From contig NZ_BBBG01000001.1 of assembly GCF_001315945.1 (NCBI RefSeq), positions 62,001 through 126,000 of the forward strand: a stretch of DNA of 64,000 nucleotides, read 5' to 3'. This DNA is from Methanogenium cariaci JCM 10550. Lineage in GTDB: Archaea > Halobacteriota > Methanomicrobia > Methanomicrobiales > Methanomicrobiaceae. Position numbers and translations under genes: made by a program. The notes under the pieces are model-generated. The model was not told the origin of the DNA and did not search any database. It was given only the letters and a program-made list of their open reading frames with translations. Positions 21,022-32,327 of the stretch are shown piece after piece. Positions within the stretch are counted from its first letter, which is position 1. Every line of letters begins with the position of its first letter.

Positions 21022-22773
21022 TCAGTTATCTCCTGGTGATGTTATGCGGATGAAGCTTTTGAGTTCATTCCGGGTGCCGATGACGATCATCTCGTCACCT
21101 TCCATGAGGATCTGGTCTTTTTTCGGGTGTATCACGTATCTCCGGCGCCCCCCCGGAACCCGATGACCTGCACACCGGTTCGTGCTTCAATACTCTCAAC
21201 CGTAAGGGGGGGTAGCTTATTCATAATATGTCTGGCTGCGATCTGGCGTCCCTCTCCGCCGGGGAGATCGAGGATGAGGTGGATGAGGTCGGCAAGAACG
21301 ATGTTTGCTGCAAGAATTGCCCCCGTGAGTCGGGAGGTCAACGACATAATCAGCCCCCCCTGCCCGATAGAGTTTTTCCACCGACTCCGGTTCGGTTGCA
21401 ACGAGAGTACCCGCATCCTCTGGTTCAGTCCGTGCCATCAGTGTGCTGAAGATATTGACATCATCATCTGACGTTGCGATGATACAGACCGAGGCATGGC
21501 TGATGCCTGCTGCGATGAGGTCCGCTTCCGACTCTCCGCTCCCGTGGATGCCGGGCACCTTGTCTGCCACCGGATCGATGACGGTCGCATGGATGCCAAT
21601 ATCCTCCAGCTCCGTATATACGGTTCGCCCGATATGGCCATACCCGACGATCACTGCATAGGCATCGGTCTTTCCGGGGGGGATGAGGCTTTCATCAAGC
21701 GTGGCATGGACGTCCGCTTCTGCCCCCCCGTGTACAAAGAGGACCATCGACTTGTCGATGACCTCACTTTCATCCGGGTACATGATGAAGTGATGTCCCT
21801 TCCAGTAGGAGACGATCTCAATCGGGTGTTCGTCATTCCCGTTGATCTCACCTACCGTGTGCCCCCCCACGAAACGAAACCCTTCGAGTACGGGAAGCAT
21901 GAATATTTTGCGTTTATCTCCGTCTTCTTCCAGGGGTTCCCCCCCGGATTGCAGGGTGCAGTAGGGGTTTTCGTCATAGAGGGTCTCAAAAAACGGGCCG
22001 GGAATCGCATAGCGGGCAAGACTCTTTCCGGTTACGTTCTTTGGGGAGAGGATATACTCTGACCCGGCGTAGCGGAGAAAGCGGTCCTTGGTGATGTCTT
22101 CTACAATAGTGATGATCTTCGCATCGGTCATGCCGGTGATACCCAGTATTATTTTTGCGGCGGTGTGCTCCTCCTCGTTGATGATCACATAGTCTGCCTT
22201 TGCAATCCAGGCGTTCTTCCACGTCTCCTCATCATTATATTTTCCCCCCCAGATCACCTGCGGTGCGTCCCGGTTCATCCTGAGAGCTTCTTTTGCCTGT
22301 TCCTCGTTTTCCTCAACAAGGATGATGTCATTTTCAGCAACCGAGAGCATGTGGATGATGGACCGGCTGACCTCATTGAAGCCTGCCACAACGATGTGGC
22401 CGTCCGGGCGAATGGAGGTCCGGCGTGGCGGGCCTGCCCGGAAGGCCCGTTCCAGGTACGGGGGGGAGAGCAGAACCGGGATGATGAAGAGTACGGTGGT
22501 CACCCCGGCGATGATGATGATACTGACGAGAAGGTAGGTGAGATCATTTTCTATCGGGAAACTGATCCCATAGCCGACCGTGGTGATGGTCATGACGACA
22601 AAGTAAAACGACTCCATCGGGCTGAGGGTGTAGCCCTCCAGTATCGGTATCAGATGGTAGATGAGGAGGGCATAGATGGCGATCTGGGCGGCAAGGGCGG
22701 TGACGTAGATGCGCAGACGCTTCTGTGGCACTAAGCTCTGAATGACCCGCCGCAGCATTTCCACGATCTTCAT
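21022..22773 (-). CDS. Potassium channel with two TrkA (RCK) domains
   Basis: About 584 residues. Two membrane segments flank a pore helix and selectivity filter MTITTVGYGISF (TVGYG near residue 67). Two Rossmann RCK/TrkA-N domains follow (HIVVAGFNEVSRSIIHML and AVIVGYGHIGRTVYTEL), and the C-terminus reads QVIGFRGAGDT, then VIHPKKDQILMEGDE, a TrkA-C fold. The gate is probably set by nucleotide or ion binding. Frame changes occur at the run near 21350 and at the G run near 21148. Between ncsA and nadE in one operon; the ATG overlaps the ncsA stop (ATGA). Confidence 0.88.
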
Positions 22774-23675
22774 GTTCTTTTGTCCTGTTTTACCTCATCC
22801 AGAACCGCGCAGGTCCGGCAGGTGCCGAATGCCGGTTCGCCGCATTTTGGACAGATTTCCGGGGTGAGGACGGGGCCTGTGCTGCGTCCCTGCATCTCTT
22901 TTCCCAGGGTTCTGACCGCGAATTTTGTGGCCGGGTGCTGCCAGGTGTATTCGTTTAAGAGCCGCCGCACGTCCCCGCGGAGGGCGTTGTGGGCATACGG
23001 GCAGCCGTGGTCCGCAAGCGATCCTACATGCAGGTGGGCATAGAGTGCGACCTCCCGTTCCGGGATCACGGCAAAGGGACGTATTCGCGGGATCATTCCC
23101 GGATTGTCCCGCTGTGTCATCGTCAGGCGTTCGGTGTCCCCGCGGAGGACGTTCATCATCACGGACTGTGCCTCGTCGTCCAGGTTGAACCCGAATGCGA
23201 GTTTCGTGCACCCGTTCTCCCGTGCGATACGGTTTACCAGTCGGCGGCGCAGCACGCCGCAGAATGAACAGGATCGCCGGTCATCCCCCCCCTGGCCTGC
23301 CACAATCCCGTCCAGGGTGGTGCCATATTCTTCGGCAAAGGATGCGGTATGCCAGGGCACCCCGTAACGGCGGGCGATCACCTCTGTCTCCGAGAGGTCA
23401 CGGTATCCTGCAATACCTTCGTCGATGGTGATCGCAAGGATGGTGATGTCCGGACGGTGACCGAAGGTTTTTATAAGAAAATGCAAAAGAGAGGTGGAAT
23501 CCTTTCCGCCGGAGAGGGCGACGCCTATTGTATCACCGTGTTCTATCCAGTGGTGTTTGCGTATCTCCCGTTTCACCCGTGACTCCACGCTATCGGTAAA
23601 GTGCTCGCTACAGAGGTGCATTCCGGAGTACCGCTGGTATATGATCGCCTCCCGGCGGCATTTTGAACAGTTCAT
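22770..23675 (-). CDS. ncsA: tRNA thiolation protein NcsA/TtuA family
   Basis: ATP pyrophosphatase that activates tRNA uridine for 2-thiolation. The PP-loop SGGKDSTSL is intact. N-terminal CSKC with a later C..H and C-terminal CPKCGEPAFGTCRTC form zinc sites, and CSFCGVLRRR is the conserved catalytic Cys segment. I favour ATG at 23675 because a TATA box lies about 25 bases upstream, which fits a leaderless transcript; an ATG at 23711 would add a short, unusual MRDNISLIETPP. The frame is intact. First gene of the ncsA-channel-nadE operon. Confidence 0.9.
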   Translation of the reverse strand: MNCSKCRREAIIYQRYSGMHLCSEHFTDSVESRVKREIRKHHWIEHGDTIGVALSGGKDSTSLLHFLIKTFGHRPDITILAITIDEGIAGYRDLSETEVIARRYGVPWHTASFAEEYGTTLDGIVAGQGGDDRRSCSFCGVLRRRLVNRIARENGCTKLAFGFNLDDEAQSVMMNVLRGDTERLTMTQRDNPGMIPRIRPFAVIPEREVALYAHLHVGSLADHGCPYAHNALRGDVRRLLNEYTWQHPATKFAVRTLGKEMQGRSTGPVLTPEICPKCGEPAFGTCRTCAVLDEVKQDKRT

Positions 23676-23694
23676 GGGGGGGGTCTCAATCAAA

Positions 23695-23706
23695 GATATA
23701 TTATCT
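23695..23706. promoter_or_regulatory. Shared TATA-like element between ncsA and rio2
   Basis: GATATATTATCT is AT-rich on both strands and lies about 25 bases from each divergent start codon (23675 on minus, 23732 on plus). That fits leaderless transcription in both directions from one short gap. Confidence 0.45.
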
Positions 23707-23731
23707 CTCATGTTAAATGCATACTACAATA

Positions 23732-24594
23732 ATGTCCCTCTGTGCTGATGATGTGCGTGACCTTCACCGCTTCGAGATAAAGATCCTGCTTGCCCTGGAA
23801 CACCTGATGAAACGCTACCGCTGGGTTCCGGAGGATGTGCTCCGCCACCAGACAAAGCTCTCTGAGTCTGAAATGAATTACCGTCTCGGGCACCTGATGG
23901 GGGGGCGGAACATGGTGAAGAGCAGTTCGGTTCCCTACAAGGATACCAGATGGTCTTCACCGGTTTTGATGCCCTCGCCCTGCACGGTGCGGTGCGCAAA
24001 GGCTCTGTCACCTCCCTCGGGTGCCTCCTCGGTGTCGGTAAGGAGGCGGCGGTCTATGAGGCGATGGGTATGGGTGTCGTTGCCCTGAAATTTCACCGGA
24101 TTGGTCAGCAGTCGTTCCAGACGGTTCGCCGGTCACGGAGCTATATGCCGCAGTACAAGCATTTCCCGTGGATATTTGCCTCCAGCTACTCGGCCCGGCA
24201 GGAGTATGATGCTCTCACTGCCCTGCATGCCGAGGTCTCGGTGCCGGTGCCGGTGGACATCAACCGCAATCTCATTGTGATGACGTTCATCCACGGGGGG
24301 GTGCCCATCGCTCAGGCGACCCTGGAGAATCCTGACGATGTCTTTGCAGAAGTGGTGGAGAACATATCCAAGGCCTACCTCCTTGGCTATATTCATGGCG
24401 ACCTCTCGGAATTCAATATCATGGTGGATGGGAAGAATGTCTGGGTAATTGATTGGCCGCAATGGGTCGAGCCCTCACACCCGGCAGCAGAAGAGATCCT
24501 GCAGCGTGACATCACCAATCTTTGTACCTACTTTTCCCGGAAGTACCGGATCGATGCGCAGGTGGAGGAGATACACGCGCAGGTGGTTGGGTGA
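23732..24594 (+). CDS. rio2: RIO2 serine/threonine protein kinase
   Basis: Atypical kinase/ATPase acting in small-subunit ribosome maturation. N-terminal winged helix (LLALEHLMKRYRWVPEDVLR), then the kinase domain with LLGVGKEAAVYEA (ATP loop), YIHGDLSEFNIMV (catalytic loop) and VIDWPQWV (metal Asp). Length about 287 residues, normal. One G is lost near 23938, breaking the frame between SVPYK and GYQMVFTGFD. FIHGGVPIAQ has one extra Gly from a 7-G run. The stop overlaps the GTG of the DUF460 gene. Confidence 0.93.
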
Positions 24595-26561
24595 AGATCT
24601 TTGGGATCGATATTATCCATGGCTCAGTACGATCGCGGGGGCGAGAGGCCCCCCCGCTTTGCCCTTGTCATCCGTGATGAGGGAGAGGAACGCGAGACCA
24701 CAGATGTCTCTGTTTTTCGTCTGCTCCGTCTGATAGCCCGCGAGGAACCTGATATTCTTGCGGTTGACTCGGTGCAGGAGATTGCCCGTGATCAGAAAGC
24801 TCTTTTTTCGTTTTTACAGTCTCTGCCTCCCCCCCGGACAATGCTCGTGCAGTCCACCGGCGGGGAGAAGCAGGAGTCCCTGCCGCGGGTGGCTGCCCGC
24901 TACAATATGAAGTTCAACCGGCTCGACCTTATGCTGAGGCCCGTGCCTCTGCGGTTGTGGCTGAACTTGGCGGCGGTGCGGAGGTGGTGGCCTTTGAAAA
25001 TACGACTGATGTCACGGTGTCACGGGGGGGACGCTCACTTGGGAAAGGGGGGGCTGGAGCCAGAACCGCTATGCCCGTAAGGTCCATGGGGGGGCGGTGC
25101 GGCAGATGGCCCGCGAGGTGGAGGATACTCTGCGGGAACAGGGATGTTCCTATACAAAAGAGGAGGTGAAGGCGTTCGGGGGGGGTCTCGGGCGGGTGCA
25201 TTTTGTGGTTGCCTCCCTGCGTGAGGACGTGCCGGTTACAAATGTCCGGTCTGCCGATGTGCAGGTGAAAGTGGCGGGCCGCCGGCTGGATCGTATTCGC
25301 TACCGGACACGGGGGGGTGGCGGGCAGCGCTATCTCTTCGTGGGTATCGATCCCGGGACGACGGTGGGTATTGCTGCGGTGACGCTGGACGGCGAACCGG
25401 TGCTCGTGAAGAGTTCCCGGACGATGGCGATGCCGGATGTGATTGAGACACTCTACACTGCCGGGCGGCCGCTGGTGGTGGCAACCGATGTGCAGCCGAT
25501 GCCTGCATCCGTGGAACGTATCCGCCGGGCCTTCTCGGCGGTTGCCTATACTCCGAAGGTTGACCGGACCGTGGAGGAGAAAAAGACCCTGTGCGGTGAC
25601 ATTCCGTACGGCAATGACCATGAACGTGACTCCCTTTCGGCCGCAATGGATGCATTCCGTGTCTACCAGCCGAAGTTCAGGAATGTCGCAAAGCGGTTGC
25701 CGCCCGGACATGACATGGATGAGGTGCGGGCCGGTGTCGTCCGGGGCCTCTCTCTGGAACAGATCCTTGGGAAGAAGGTGCCTGCCCCCGGCAGAGGAGG
25801 AAGAGGGTGAGGAAGTCCCTGCCCCCCGGCCCGCGGGATGATCGGCTTTTGCAGCTTGACGGGATGGTGAAGTCCCTGCGGGGGGGCATGTCGCTGACCT
25901 GCAGGTGGAAGGAGAGGCAAAGGACCTGGAGATTGCCCGCCTGAACGCCCTTCTTGAGCGGGAACGGGGGGGGAATGAGAGCCGAGCCCTGCGAAAGGAT
26001 ACCGAGATTGGCAAGCTCGATACCATCATCGCGAACCAGAAGAAGAAGCTCCGCCGTGAGGAGCGCAAAACAAAGAAACTGAGAAAACAGGTCGAGCGTC
26101 TACGCCGGCTTGCATCGAGCCAGACGGGGGATGACCGTCTGCTTGTCAAGGCAACAGAATCCCTCTCCCGCGATGCGATTCGTCAGGTGGATGCTGATTT
26201 TGGGATCGCAGAGGGTGATATTATTGCAGTGAAGATGACGGCTGGGTGGGGGGGGACAACGGTGCTTGATACGCTCGCAGGGCTTCGGATTCGTGCCCTT
26301 GTCGGCGATGGTGATGAACGACTGAAAGATGCCTGCCTCGAACGGGGGGGCATTGTTTTACTCCACCCAAAGGCTATCGGACTTGAGGTTCGCGGGCCGG
26401 TGGGGGGGAGTGCAGATGCCTCCCGTTTCACGGCAGCAGTTGAGGCGTGGCAAAAAGAGATCGCCGCCTATGAACAGGGGGGGAAGAGTGCTGAGATGAT
26501 TGAGTCAATTTTCCGGGAGTACCGGACAGAGCGGGAACGAGAGGTAAAGAAGGATGGATGA
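24591..26561 (+). CDS. DUF460 (COG2433) family protein
   Basis: Begins at a GTG overlapping the rio2 stop (MKIFGIDIIHGSV). About 650 residues when frames are joined. An RNase H-like region gives FVGIDPGTTVGIAAVTLDG, followed by VVATDVQPMP and GNDHERDSLSAAMDAFRVYQ; then a coiled coil rich in Glu/Lys/Arg (KKLRREERKTKKLRKQVE), and a C-terminal domain LDTLAGLRIRALVGDGDE. COG2433 proteins are archaeal and predicted nuclease-like but not characterised. Frame changes near 24650, 24950, 25040, 25790 and 25900. Co-transcribed with rio2 and thiL. Confidence 0.85.
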
Positions 26562-27441
26562 CCGGGCCTTGTCAGGGCAATTCGTGCGATTATAGGTAGT
26601 GCCGCGACCGATGACGACTGTGCCGTCATCGACGATGGTGAGAACTATCTCGTGATGTCAACCGATATGCTCCATGAGACAACCGATTTTCCCACAGGCA
26701 TGACGGATTATGAGTGCGGCTGGATGGCCGCGGCAGTAACGCTCTCTGATGTGGCCTCGATGGGGGGGCCGTCCCCCATTGCCCTGCTTTTGGCGGTGGG
26801 GGGGTGGATCGGGCTGACCGGGTGGAAGAGATCACCCGCGGCGCAGACGAGTGCTGCCGTGCATACGGCTGTCGGCTGATGGGCGGTGATATGGATGCCC
26901 ATACGGAGTGCACACTGGTCTCAACCGGCCTTGGCCGGGTTTCACCGGAATGTCTGGTGCGGCGGCGGGGGGGGCACAGCCCGGAGATATCGTGGCGGTG
27001 ACCGGTATCCCCCGGTCAGGCACAGGCCGGGCTGGACGGGGTATCCGGCCCACTGGGAGGCACTGGTTGTACCCCCCCGGCCGGGTGTCTTCGAGGGGCA
27101 GGCCCTCGGACGTGCCGGGGGGGCGACTGCGATGATGGACGTCTCTGACGGACTCTCCATATCACTACATGACCTTGCCGAGGCATCCGGGGGGGTACGG
27201 CTGGATGTAACAGAGGCGGCGATTCCCCGTCCGGAGGGAGTGCCTGCTGAGGATGCGGCCCGCTATGCTCTCTTCGGTGGTGGTGACTTTGGCCTGCTCT
27301 TCACCTGTCCGGAGGACGTGTTCCCGGTTGCGGGGGGGTGGATGCGACATGCATCGGCCGGGTTGCGGCCGGGTTGGGGGGGTGTACCTGGACGGCGTGG
27401 CGCTGGAGAAGGTGGGGGGGTACTCACATTACTGGGAATGA
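26554..27441 (+). CDS. thiL: Thiamine-monophosphate kinase
   Basis: Phosphorylates thiamine monophosphate to the diphosphate cofactor. Recognisable parts are DDDCAVIDDG, MSTDMLHETTDF, AAVTLSDVASMGG, LMGGDM and MMDVSDGLSISLHDLAEASG, in normal ThiL order. Length about 295 residues. The frame breaks at once after MDDRA because a 3-G run appears to lack one G (expected DDRGLVRAIRAIIG), and again at G runs near 26802, 26967, 27010-27070 and 27360. The ATG at 26554 overlaps the end of the DUF460 gene, supporting one transcription unit. Confidence 0.88.
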
Positions 27442-27528
27442 TTTGAACCGGTGGTGACATTCCGGTAAAGCAACCCTCAAATATCATCCTGCACAACCGT
27501 TTGAGACTAAATTTTGGAGCCCCCCCCT

Positions 27529-29008
27529 ATGGAAATTCCCACAGAGGTAAAAAACCAGAAGCTGCTGCTCTTTGCAATATCCATCGCATCTTTTATGAGC
27601 GCACTGGACAGTTCTATTGTCAATATTGCCCTGCCGACCATTTCTCTCTCGTTTGATGTCTCAACGGGGCTTGTCTCCTGGGTGTCGACCATGTATCTGC
27701 TGGTTCTCACGAGCTGCCTGATGATCTTCGGGAAACTCGCGGACCGGATTGGATTCCGCCGGATATTTTTGGGGGGGTTTCCTCGTCTTCTCGCTGGGGT
27801 CACTGTTCTGTGCCCTCTCACCTTCGTTTTTGGCGCTGGTCGGCTCCCGTGCCGTCCAGGCGGTGGGCGGTGCGATGCTCGGCGCCATCAGCATGGCGAT
27901 GGTCTCGGTCTTCATGCCGCCGGGAGAACGGCCAAAGGCCATCGGGTTTGTCGTGACGATGTCGTCTCTGGGTGTCGCTGCCGGGCCGTTTCTGGGGGTA
28001 TTCTCACTGAACTATTCACCTGGCACTGGATCTTTTTGATCAACGTCCCGGTGGGTATCCTCGCCTGTGTCCTCGGTGCGGCGGTTATTCCCTCCCTGCC
28101 TGCCCGTGAGAAGACGGCGAAGTTTGACGGACAGGGTGCCCTCTACCTCTTCATCATGCTCGCGTCCCTCATCTATGCCCTGAACCTTGGTGTGGCCCTT
28201 GGGTTCGCCTCTCCTTCGATTCTCGCGGCGGGAGTCATCTTTGTCGCAGGCACGGTGCTCTTCATTCGGCGGGAACGTTTTGCACCGGATCCCCCCCTGC
28301 TTGACCTGCAGCTCTACCGGCAGCGGGATTTCCTCTTTGCAAATCTCGGGGCACTGCTGATGATGTTTGCCTACTGCGGGTCAAACTTCCTTCTGCCTTC
28401 TTCCTTGAATACGTGCAGGGGGGGATGTCGACAATGGTTGCCGGCATCTTCCTGACTGTGCCCTCGGTCACCCTGATGATCGGCGGGACAATGTCCGGCG
28501 CCCTCTACCACCGGTTCGGCCCCGCAAACTCTGTGTCGGAGCGTCCGTCATCTATCTTGCCTCGTTCCTTCTCCTCTCCACGTTCGGAGTGGCAACCTCA
28601 ACGGCTGTTATCGTCCTCACCCTTGCCCTGCTGGGATTCGGCCTTGGTCTGTATTACTCGCCGAACACCAGCGAAATTATGTGTCTTGCCCCACGGGAGA
28701 AGCAGGGCATGGTCTCCAGTCTTGCCACCACCGAGCGAAATGCAGGGGGGGCTACGGTGGGCATCGTTATCTTTGAACTCGCGTTTATCCAGTCACTCAT
28801 CACCATCTCCAGCAGGGAGGGCCTCACCGAAGGGGCGCTTGTCACCCAGCCACAGCTGGTGGAAGCTGTTCTGGCGTCTGCCTTTGACCTCGCATTCTTT
28901 GTGGGGGCAATAGTGGCATTCATTGTCATCATTCTGTCGTTCTTCACCCCCCCTGACCCGGAAAATGTGGAGGAATGTGAGGGTGAAGAGGCGGGTATGA
29001 TGGTATAA
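27529..29008 (+). CDS. MFS transporter, DHA2 (14-TMS) type
   Basis: About 490 residues with many membrane segments. The opening LDSSIVNIALPTI and FGKLADRIGFRRIF are the classic motifs of DHA2 drug:proton antiporters, and FLGG-ILTELFTWHWIFLIN is the WRWIF-type motif C region. ATG at 27529 has GGAG about 10 bases upstream. Frames change near 27775, 28000, 28400 and 28535. The tail is charged (NVEECEGEEAGMMV). The substrate cannot be told from sequence. Confidence 0.88.
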
Positions 29009-29060
29009 ACCGGGAAAATCGGAAATATTTCTTTTTTAGCAATCGTCCATGGGCCGGCCC

Positions 29061-29998
29061 TTATCCGTTCGTCTCTTCCCGGAGATGCCTGCGGTAGTCT
29101 GCGCCCACCATGATGCCGATGATGATCACGCCGAAAATGGTGATCGCAAGCACCATGAGAATGATCGCGGGTTCGGTGAAATTTGTGGTGACCACCAGGA
29201 GAGCCGCTGATATATTCCTGAAACCGGTGCCAAAGCCGAGAACTGTCTGTGTCTCCTGCAGGGGGGGCCCGCCGGTGAAATAGCCGATGGCCCAGGCGCC
29301 GAGAATAAAGATGACAGCGACAACGATCCCGCCGGTGCCGGTGAACTGGGAAAAGAAGTCGCCCAGTCGCGTGAGGAAGGCAATCCCGAAGATGAGAAAG
29401 ATGGCCACGATGCTGAGGTTTGTGATGGCATCTGCCGCCGGAACCGCTTTTTTTGCAAACGATTCATAACGTGTCCGGATGCCGAGACAGATGATGAGCG
29501 GGATGAGCATAAAGACAATCAGCGAGAATGCGGTGGCACCGGGGGGGTCAACGGCCACTCCCGGCAGAACAAAGGGTATCACCAGGGGGGCAGGTAGATG
29601 ACCGTTGCGACCATTAACAGGGCCATGAGCCCGACGGCGTAGGCGACGTTTCCCCCGTGTGATGGCGGCAATCTTGGGGGGGAGGGACGGAGCTCCTGCT
29701 GCCAGACTCACGATGATGAGCGGTGGCCATGCCCTTTCCCAGGGGGGGAAAGATGAAGAGCAGAAGATAGGCAAAGAGTGGAACCAAGACGAAATTGGCG
29801 AGAAGGGATGCGGCGAGCAGCCGCCGGTTGTGGAACTGCAGCAAAATCTCGGCTGTTGTCAGACTGAGACCAACCGAGGCCATGCCCGCAACCACAAAGA
29901 CAAGGATTGCGATGTAGCCGATGCCGAGGAAGAGTTCATTCAGGGTGGGTTCCCTCCGGCAGGGGGGGCGCAGTATCTGTGGCAGAACCGTGCATCAT
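29061..29998 (-). CDS. Bile acid:sodium symporter family (BASS) transporter
   Basis: About 305 residues with nine or ten membrane segments. Order of motifs: GYIAILVFVVAGMASVGLSL, ANFVLVPLFAYLLL, LAAGAPSLPKIA, then FGTGFRNISAALLVVTTNF, the conserved Gly/Asn segment of the SBF family. The BASS fold moves organic anions or bicarbonate-like solutes with sodium; archaeal substrates are unknown. Frames change at runs near 29945, 29735, 29650 and 29590. The start ATG at 29998 follows from joining the N-terminal frames; it is less certain than the rest. Confidence 0.82.
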
Positions 29999-30069
29999 TC
30001 TCTTTAGTGTTCTGACTGCCCTCTCTTAAAAAATAATCCTGCCGCACTCCGGCCGGTAAAGAAAACGAA

Positions 30070-30144
30070 TGGACCTGGCGGGATTTGAACCCGCGGCCTC
30101 TACGTTGCGAACGTAGCGATCTACCCCCCCTGATCTACAGGCCC
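30070..30144 (-). tRNA. tRNA-Ala(CGC)
   Basis: Reading minus: acceptor GGGCCTG pairs with CAGGTCC, including the G3:U70 wobble that marks alanine tRNAs. Anticodon loop TTCGCAA gives anticodon CGC. The T loop is TTCAAAT. The D loop contains a 7-G run (30124-30130) where 4 G give the usual short loop, so three bases look extra. Confidence 0.93.
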
Positions 30145-30189
30145 GTTCCGAACAATTCCAAAATATATTGGTGGGGAGAGGTTATCAAT

Positions 30190-31201
30190 CTACAGGATAA
30201 TCTCGATGTCAAGCTTCTCTGCGAGTTCCTTGTAGCGGTTCCGGATGGTCACCTCGGTGACTCCTGCCACCTCTGCCACTTCACGCTGGGTTCGGCGTTC
30301 GCCGCCCAGAATGGAGGAGATGTAGATAGCTGCGGCGGCGACACCGGTGGCCCCCCCGTCCACTCGTGAGTTCCCGCTCGCCTGCCTGCCGGAGGATCTC
30401 AACCGCACGCGACTGGACTTCTCCTTTCAGGTTCAGACCGGAGCAGAACCGCGGGACGTAGTCAATCGGTGAGGTGGGGAGCAGTTTTAATCCGAGTTCA
30501 CGTGAGATGAACCGGTAGGTTCTGCCGATCTCCTTTCGTGAGACACGGGACACTTCCGCAATCTCGTCAAGGGTACGCGGGACATTACACTGGCGGCATG
30601 CCGCGTAGAGGGCGGCTGCGGCGACCCCTTCAATGGATCTGCCACGGATGAGGTTCTTATCGACTGCGTCACGGTAGACAACCGCTGCGGTCTCACGGAC
30701 GTTTCGCGGCAGACCGAGAGCCGATGCCATACGGTCCAGTTCCGAGAGTGCGAACGCGAGGTTCCTCTCGGTTGCGTTTGAGACACGGATACGTCGCTGC
30801 CATTTGCGCAGACGGTAGAGCTGTGCACGGTTCTTTGATGAGATGGCACGGCCGTATGAGTCACGGTTCCGCCAGTCAATCATCGTGGAGAGACCTTTGT
30901 CGTGAATGGTAAAGGTCATCGGTGCACCGACACGTGACCGCTTCATCCGCTGGTCATGGTCGAATGCACGCCATTCGGGACCGCGGTCAATGACTTCGTC
31001 ATCGAGGACAAGTCCACAGTTCTGGCATACCAGTTCCGCACGTTCGTTATCCTGTACCAGCTGGCGGCTGCCGCACTCGGGACAGACGGTTTTGGTCGAT
31101 TCTTCTGTCCGTGATTTGATCGCCTCCTGTGCCTCTGCGGTTCGTTTTCTGAGTGTTTCGCGCTGGGACTGGAGTTGTTTTAATTTTTCAATTTCCTGCA
31201 T
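30190..31201 (-). CDS. tfb: Transcription initiation factor B (TFB)
   Basis: Archaeal TFIIB homologue that bridges TBP-bound promoters and RNA polymerase. N-terminal zinc ribbon [18 protein letters not shown] followed by [15 protein letters not shown]-reader GPEWRAFD; two cyclin folds ([16 protein letters not shown] and [14 protein letters not shown]); C-terminus [12 protein letters not shown]. About 337 residues, slightly extended at the N-terminus by a coiled [19 protein letters not shown]. The frame breaks once, at the run near 30352. Downstream of gar1 on the same strand, a common archaeal pair. Confidence 0.95.
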
Positions 31202-31213
31202 GATGTATCATCC

Positions 31214-31438
31214 TTATTCTGTATACAATTCGTCACCCACGCTGCATTTGCACTGACCTTTGCAGACAACAAGGGCATACGGTGTCCTGATATTGCCGAA
31301 CACTTCTACCAGTTTTCCGACAGGTTTTTTTCGTCGGTCAACAACCTCACTGTGGAGGCGTGGTAACTGCCCGGCATCAATTGCGATGACGGCACAGTTT
31401 TTGCCACAAATATTCTGAATCTGACCTACGACCTTCAT
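31214..31438 (-). CDS. gar1: H/ACA ribonucleoprotein protein Gar1
   Basis: A 74-residue beta-barrel protein of the box H/ACA complex that guides pseudouridylation. Motifs: VVDRRKKPVGKLVEVFGNIRT, PYALV and VGDELYTE, in Gar1 order. ATG at 31438 has GGAAGG upstream and a TATA box about 45 bases upstream. It precedes tfb by 12 bases and is probably co-transcribed with it. Confidence 0.9.
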   Translation of the reverse strand: MKVVGQIQNICGKNCAVIAIDAGQLPRLHSEVVDRRKKPVGKLVEVFGNIRTPYALVVCKGQCKCSVGDELYTE

Positions 31439-31480
31439 GATATAAAACCTTCCAAAAATCTGGCACTGCGGGTTCGTAAC

Positions 31481-31490
31481 TATTATAAAT
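31481..31490 (-). promoter_or_regulatory. Candidate TATA box of the gar1-tfb operon
   Basis: ATTTATAATA on the minus strand, about 45 bases upstream of the gar1 ATG. Confidence 0.5.
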
Positions 31491-31670
31491 TGATGCCCAT
31501 TTTATTTATATGTTGACATAAGCGTTATATATCGTGATGATGTGTGTGGAGGTAATGCATGGTATTCCGCATGCAAATATCGGGTATATGGCTTTTGTGT
31601 TTTATACTGATGCACCAGCCACCGGACAGGAATCCTGTATGCGCGCTTTTTCTCAAGGAAGGGGGGGTGT

Positions 31671-32312
31671 CTAAAGGAAGGGAAGGTTCTTTCCGGAAAG
31701 AATAGAGGTACTCTCCTCTTCTGTGAGACCCGCGCCGCGTGCCACCTGCATCCGTTCTGTCATTTCCATCAGGTCAGATGGTGCATGGGTATCCGAATTA
31801 ACGGCAAGCAGGCATCTCTCTGCTCTCGCCACGCAGACCACGTGACCGTTTGTCCGGTTATGTCCGCCCCCCCTCGAGGTGATCTCAAGCGTTACCTGGT
31901 TATCATGGGCCATCCGGGCGTCTGCTATTGATATCAGGCCGGGATGAGCCAGTACATCAACATCAGCGCAGGCACAGGCTGCGGCATTGGTTCCCGGTGC
32001 CACAGGTTCTGTCGTTGTCTCGCCGTGCACAATGATGATGTCGGCCCCGGCGTCCCGTGCCTCACGGGCAAGGAGTGGTATTTCCACCGGCGGCACGTGG
32101 GTTATTTCAACGCCGACGAGGAGACGGATCCCGTATGCACTGGCAGTCTCGCGCATCGGGTCAAGGGTGCGGACAAGGGAGGTGGTATTCGAGCGGTCGG
32201 CATGGTCGGTGATACCGATCGTCTGGTATCCCAGCACTGCTGCCCGGCGGATCAGTTCGGCCGGGAGCAGTTCGCCGTCAGAAAAGATCGTGTGGGTGTG
32301 GAGATCATACAT
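31671..32312 (-). CDS. PHP-domain phosphoesterase
   Basis: A 213-residue protein with metal-binding motifs in order: YDLHTHTIFSDG, GITDHAD, GVEITH, IIIVHGET, VLAHPG, and AVNSDTHAPSDL. These His and Asp residues form the PHP trinuclear metal site; relatives include histidinol-phosphatase and RNase P p30-like proteins. Here no additional domain is present, so a small-molecule phosphatase role is likeliest but not proven. Frame intact; a run gives SRGGGHN with possibly one extra Gly. Confidence 0.85.
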   Translation of the reverse strand: MYDLHTHTIFSDGELLPAELIRRAAVLGYQTIGITDHADRSNTTSLVRTLDPMRETASAYGIRLLVGVEITHVPPVEIPLLAREARDAGADIIIVHGETTTEPVAPGTNAAACACADVDVLAHPGLISIADARMAHDNQVTLEITSRGGGHNRTNGHVVCVARAERCLLAVNSDTHAPSDLMEMTERMQVARGAGLTEEESTSILSGKNLPFL

Positions 32313-32327
32313 GCTGCACTCCTGATT

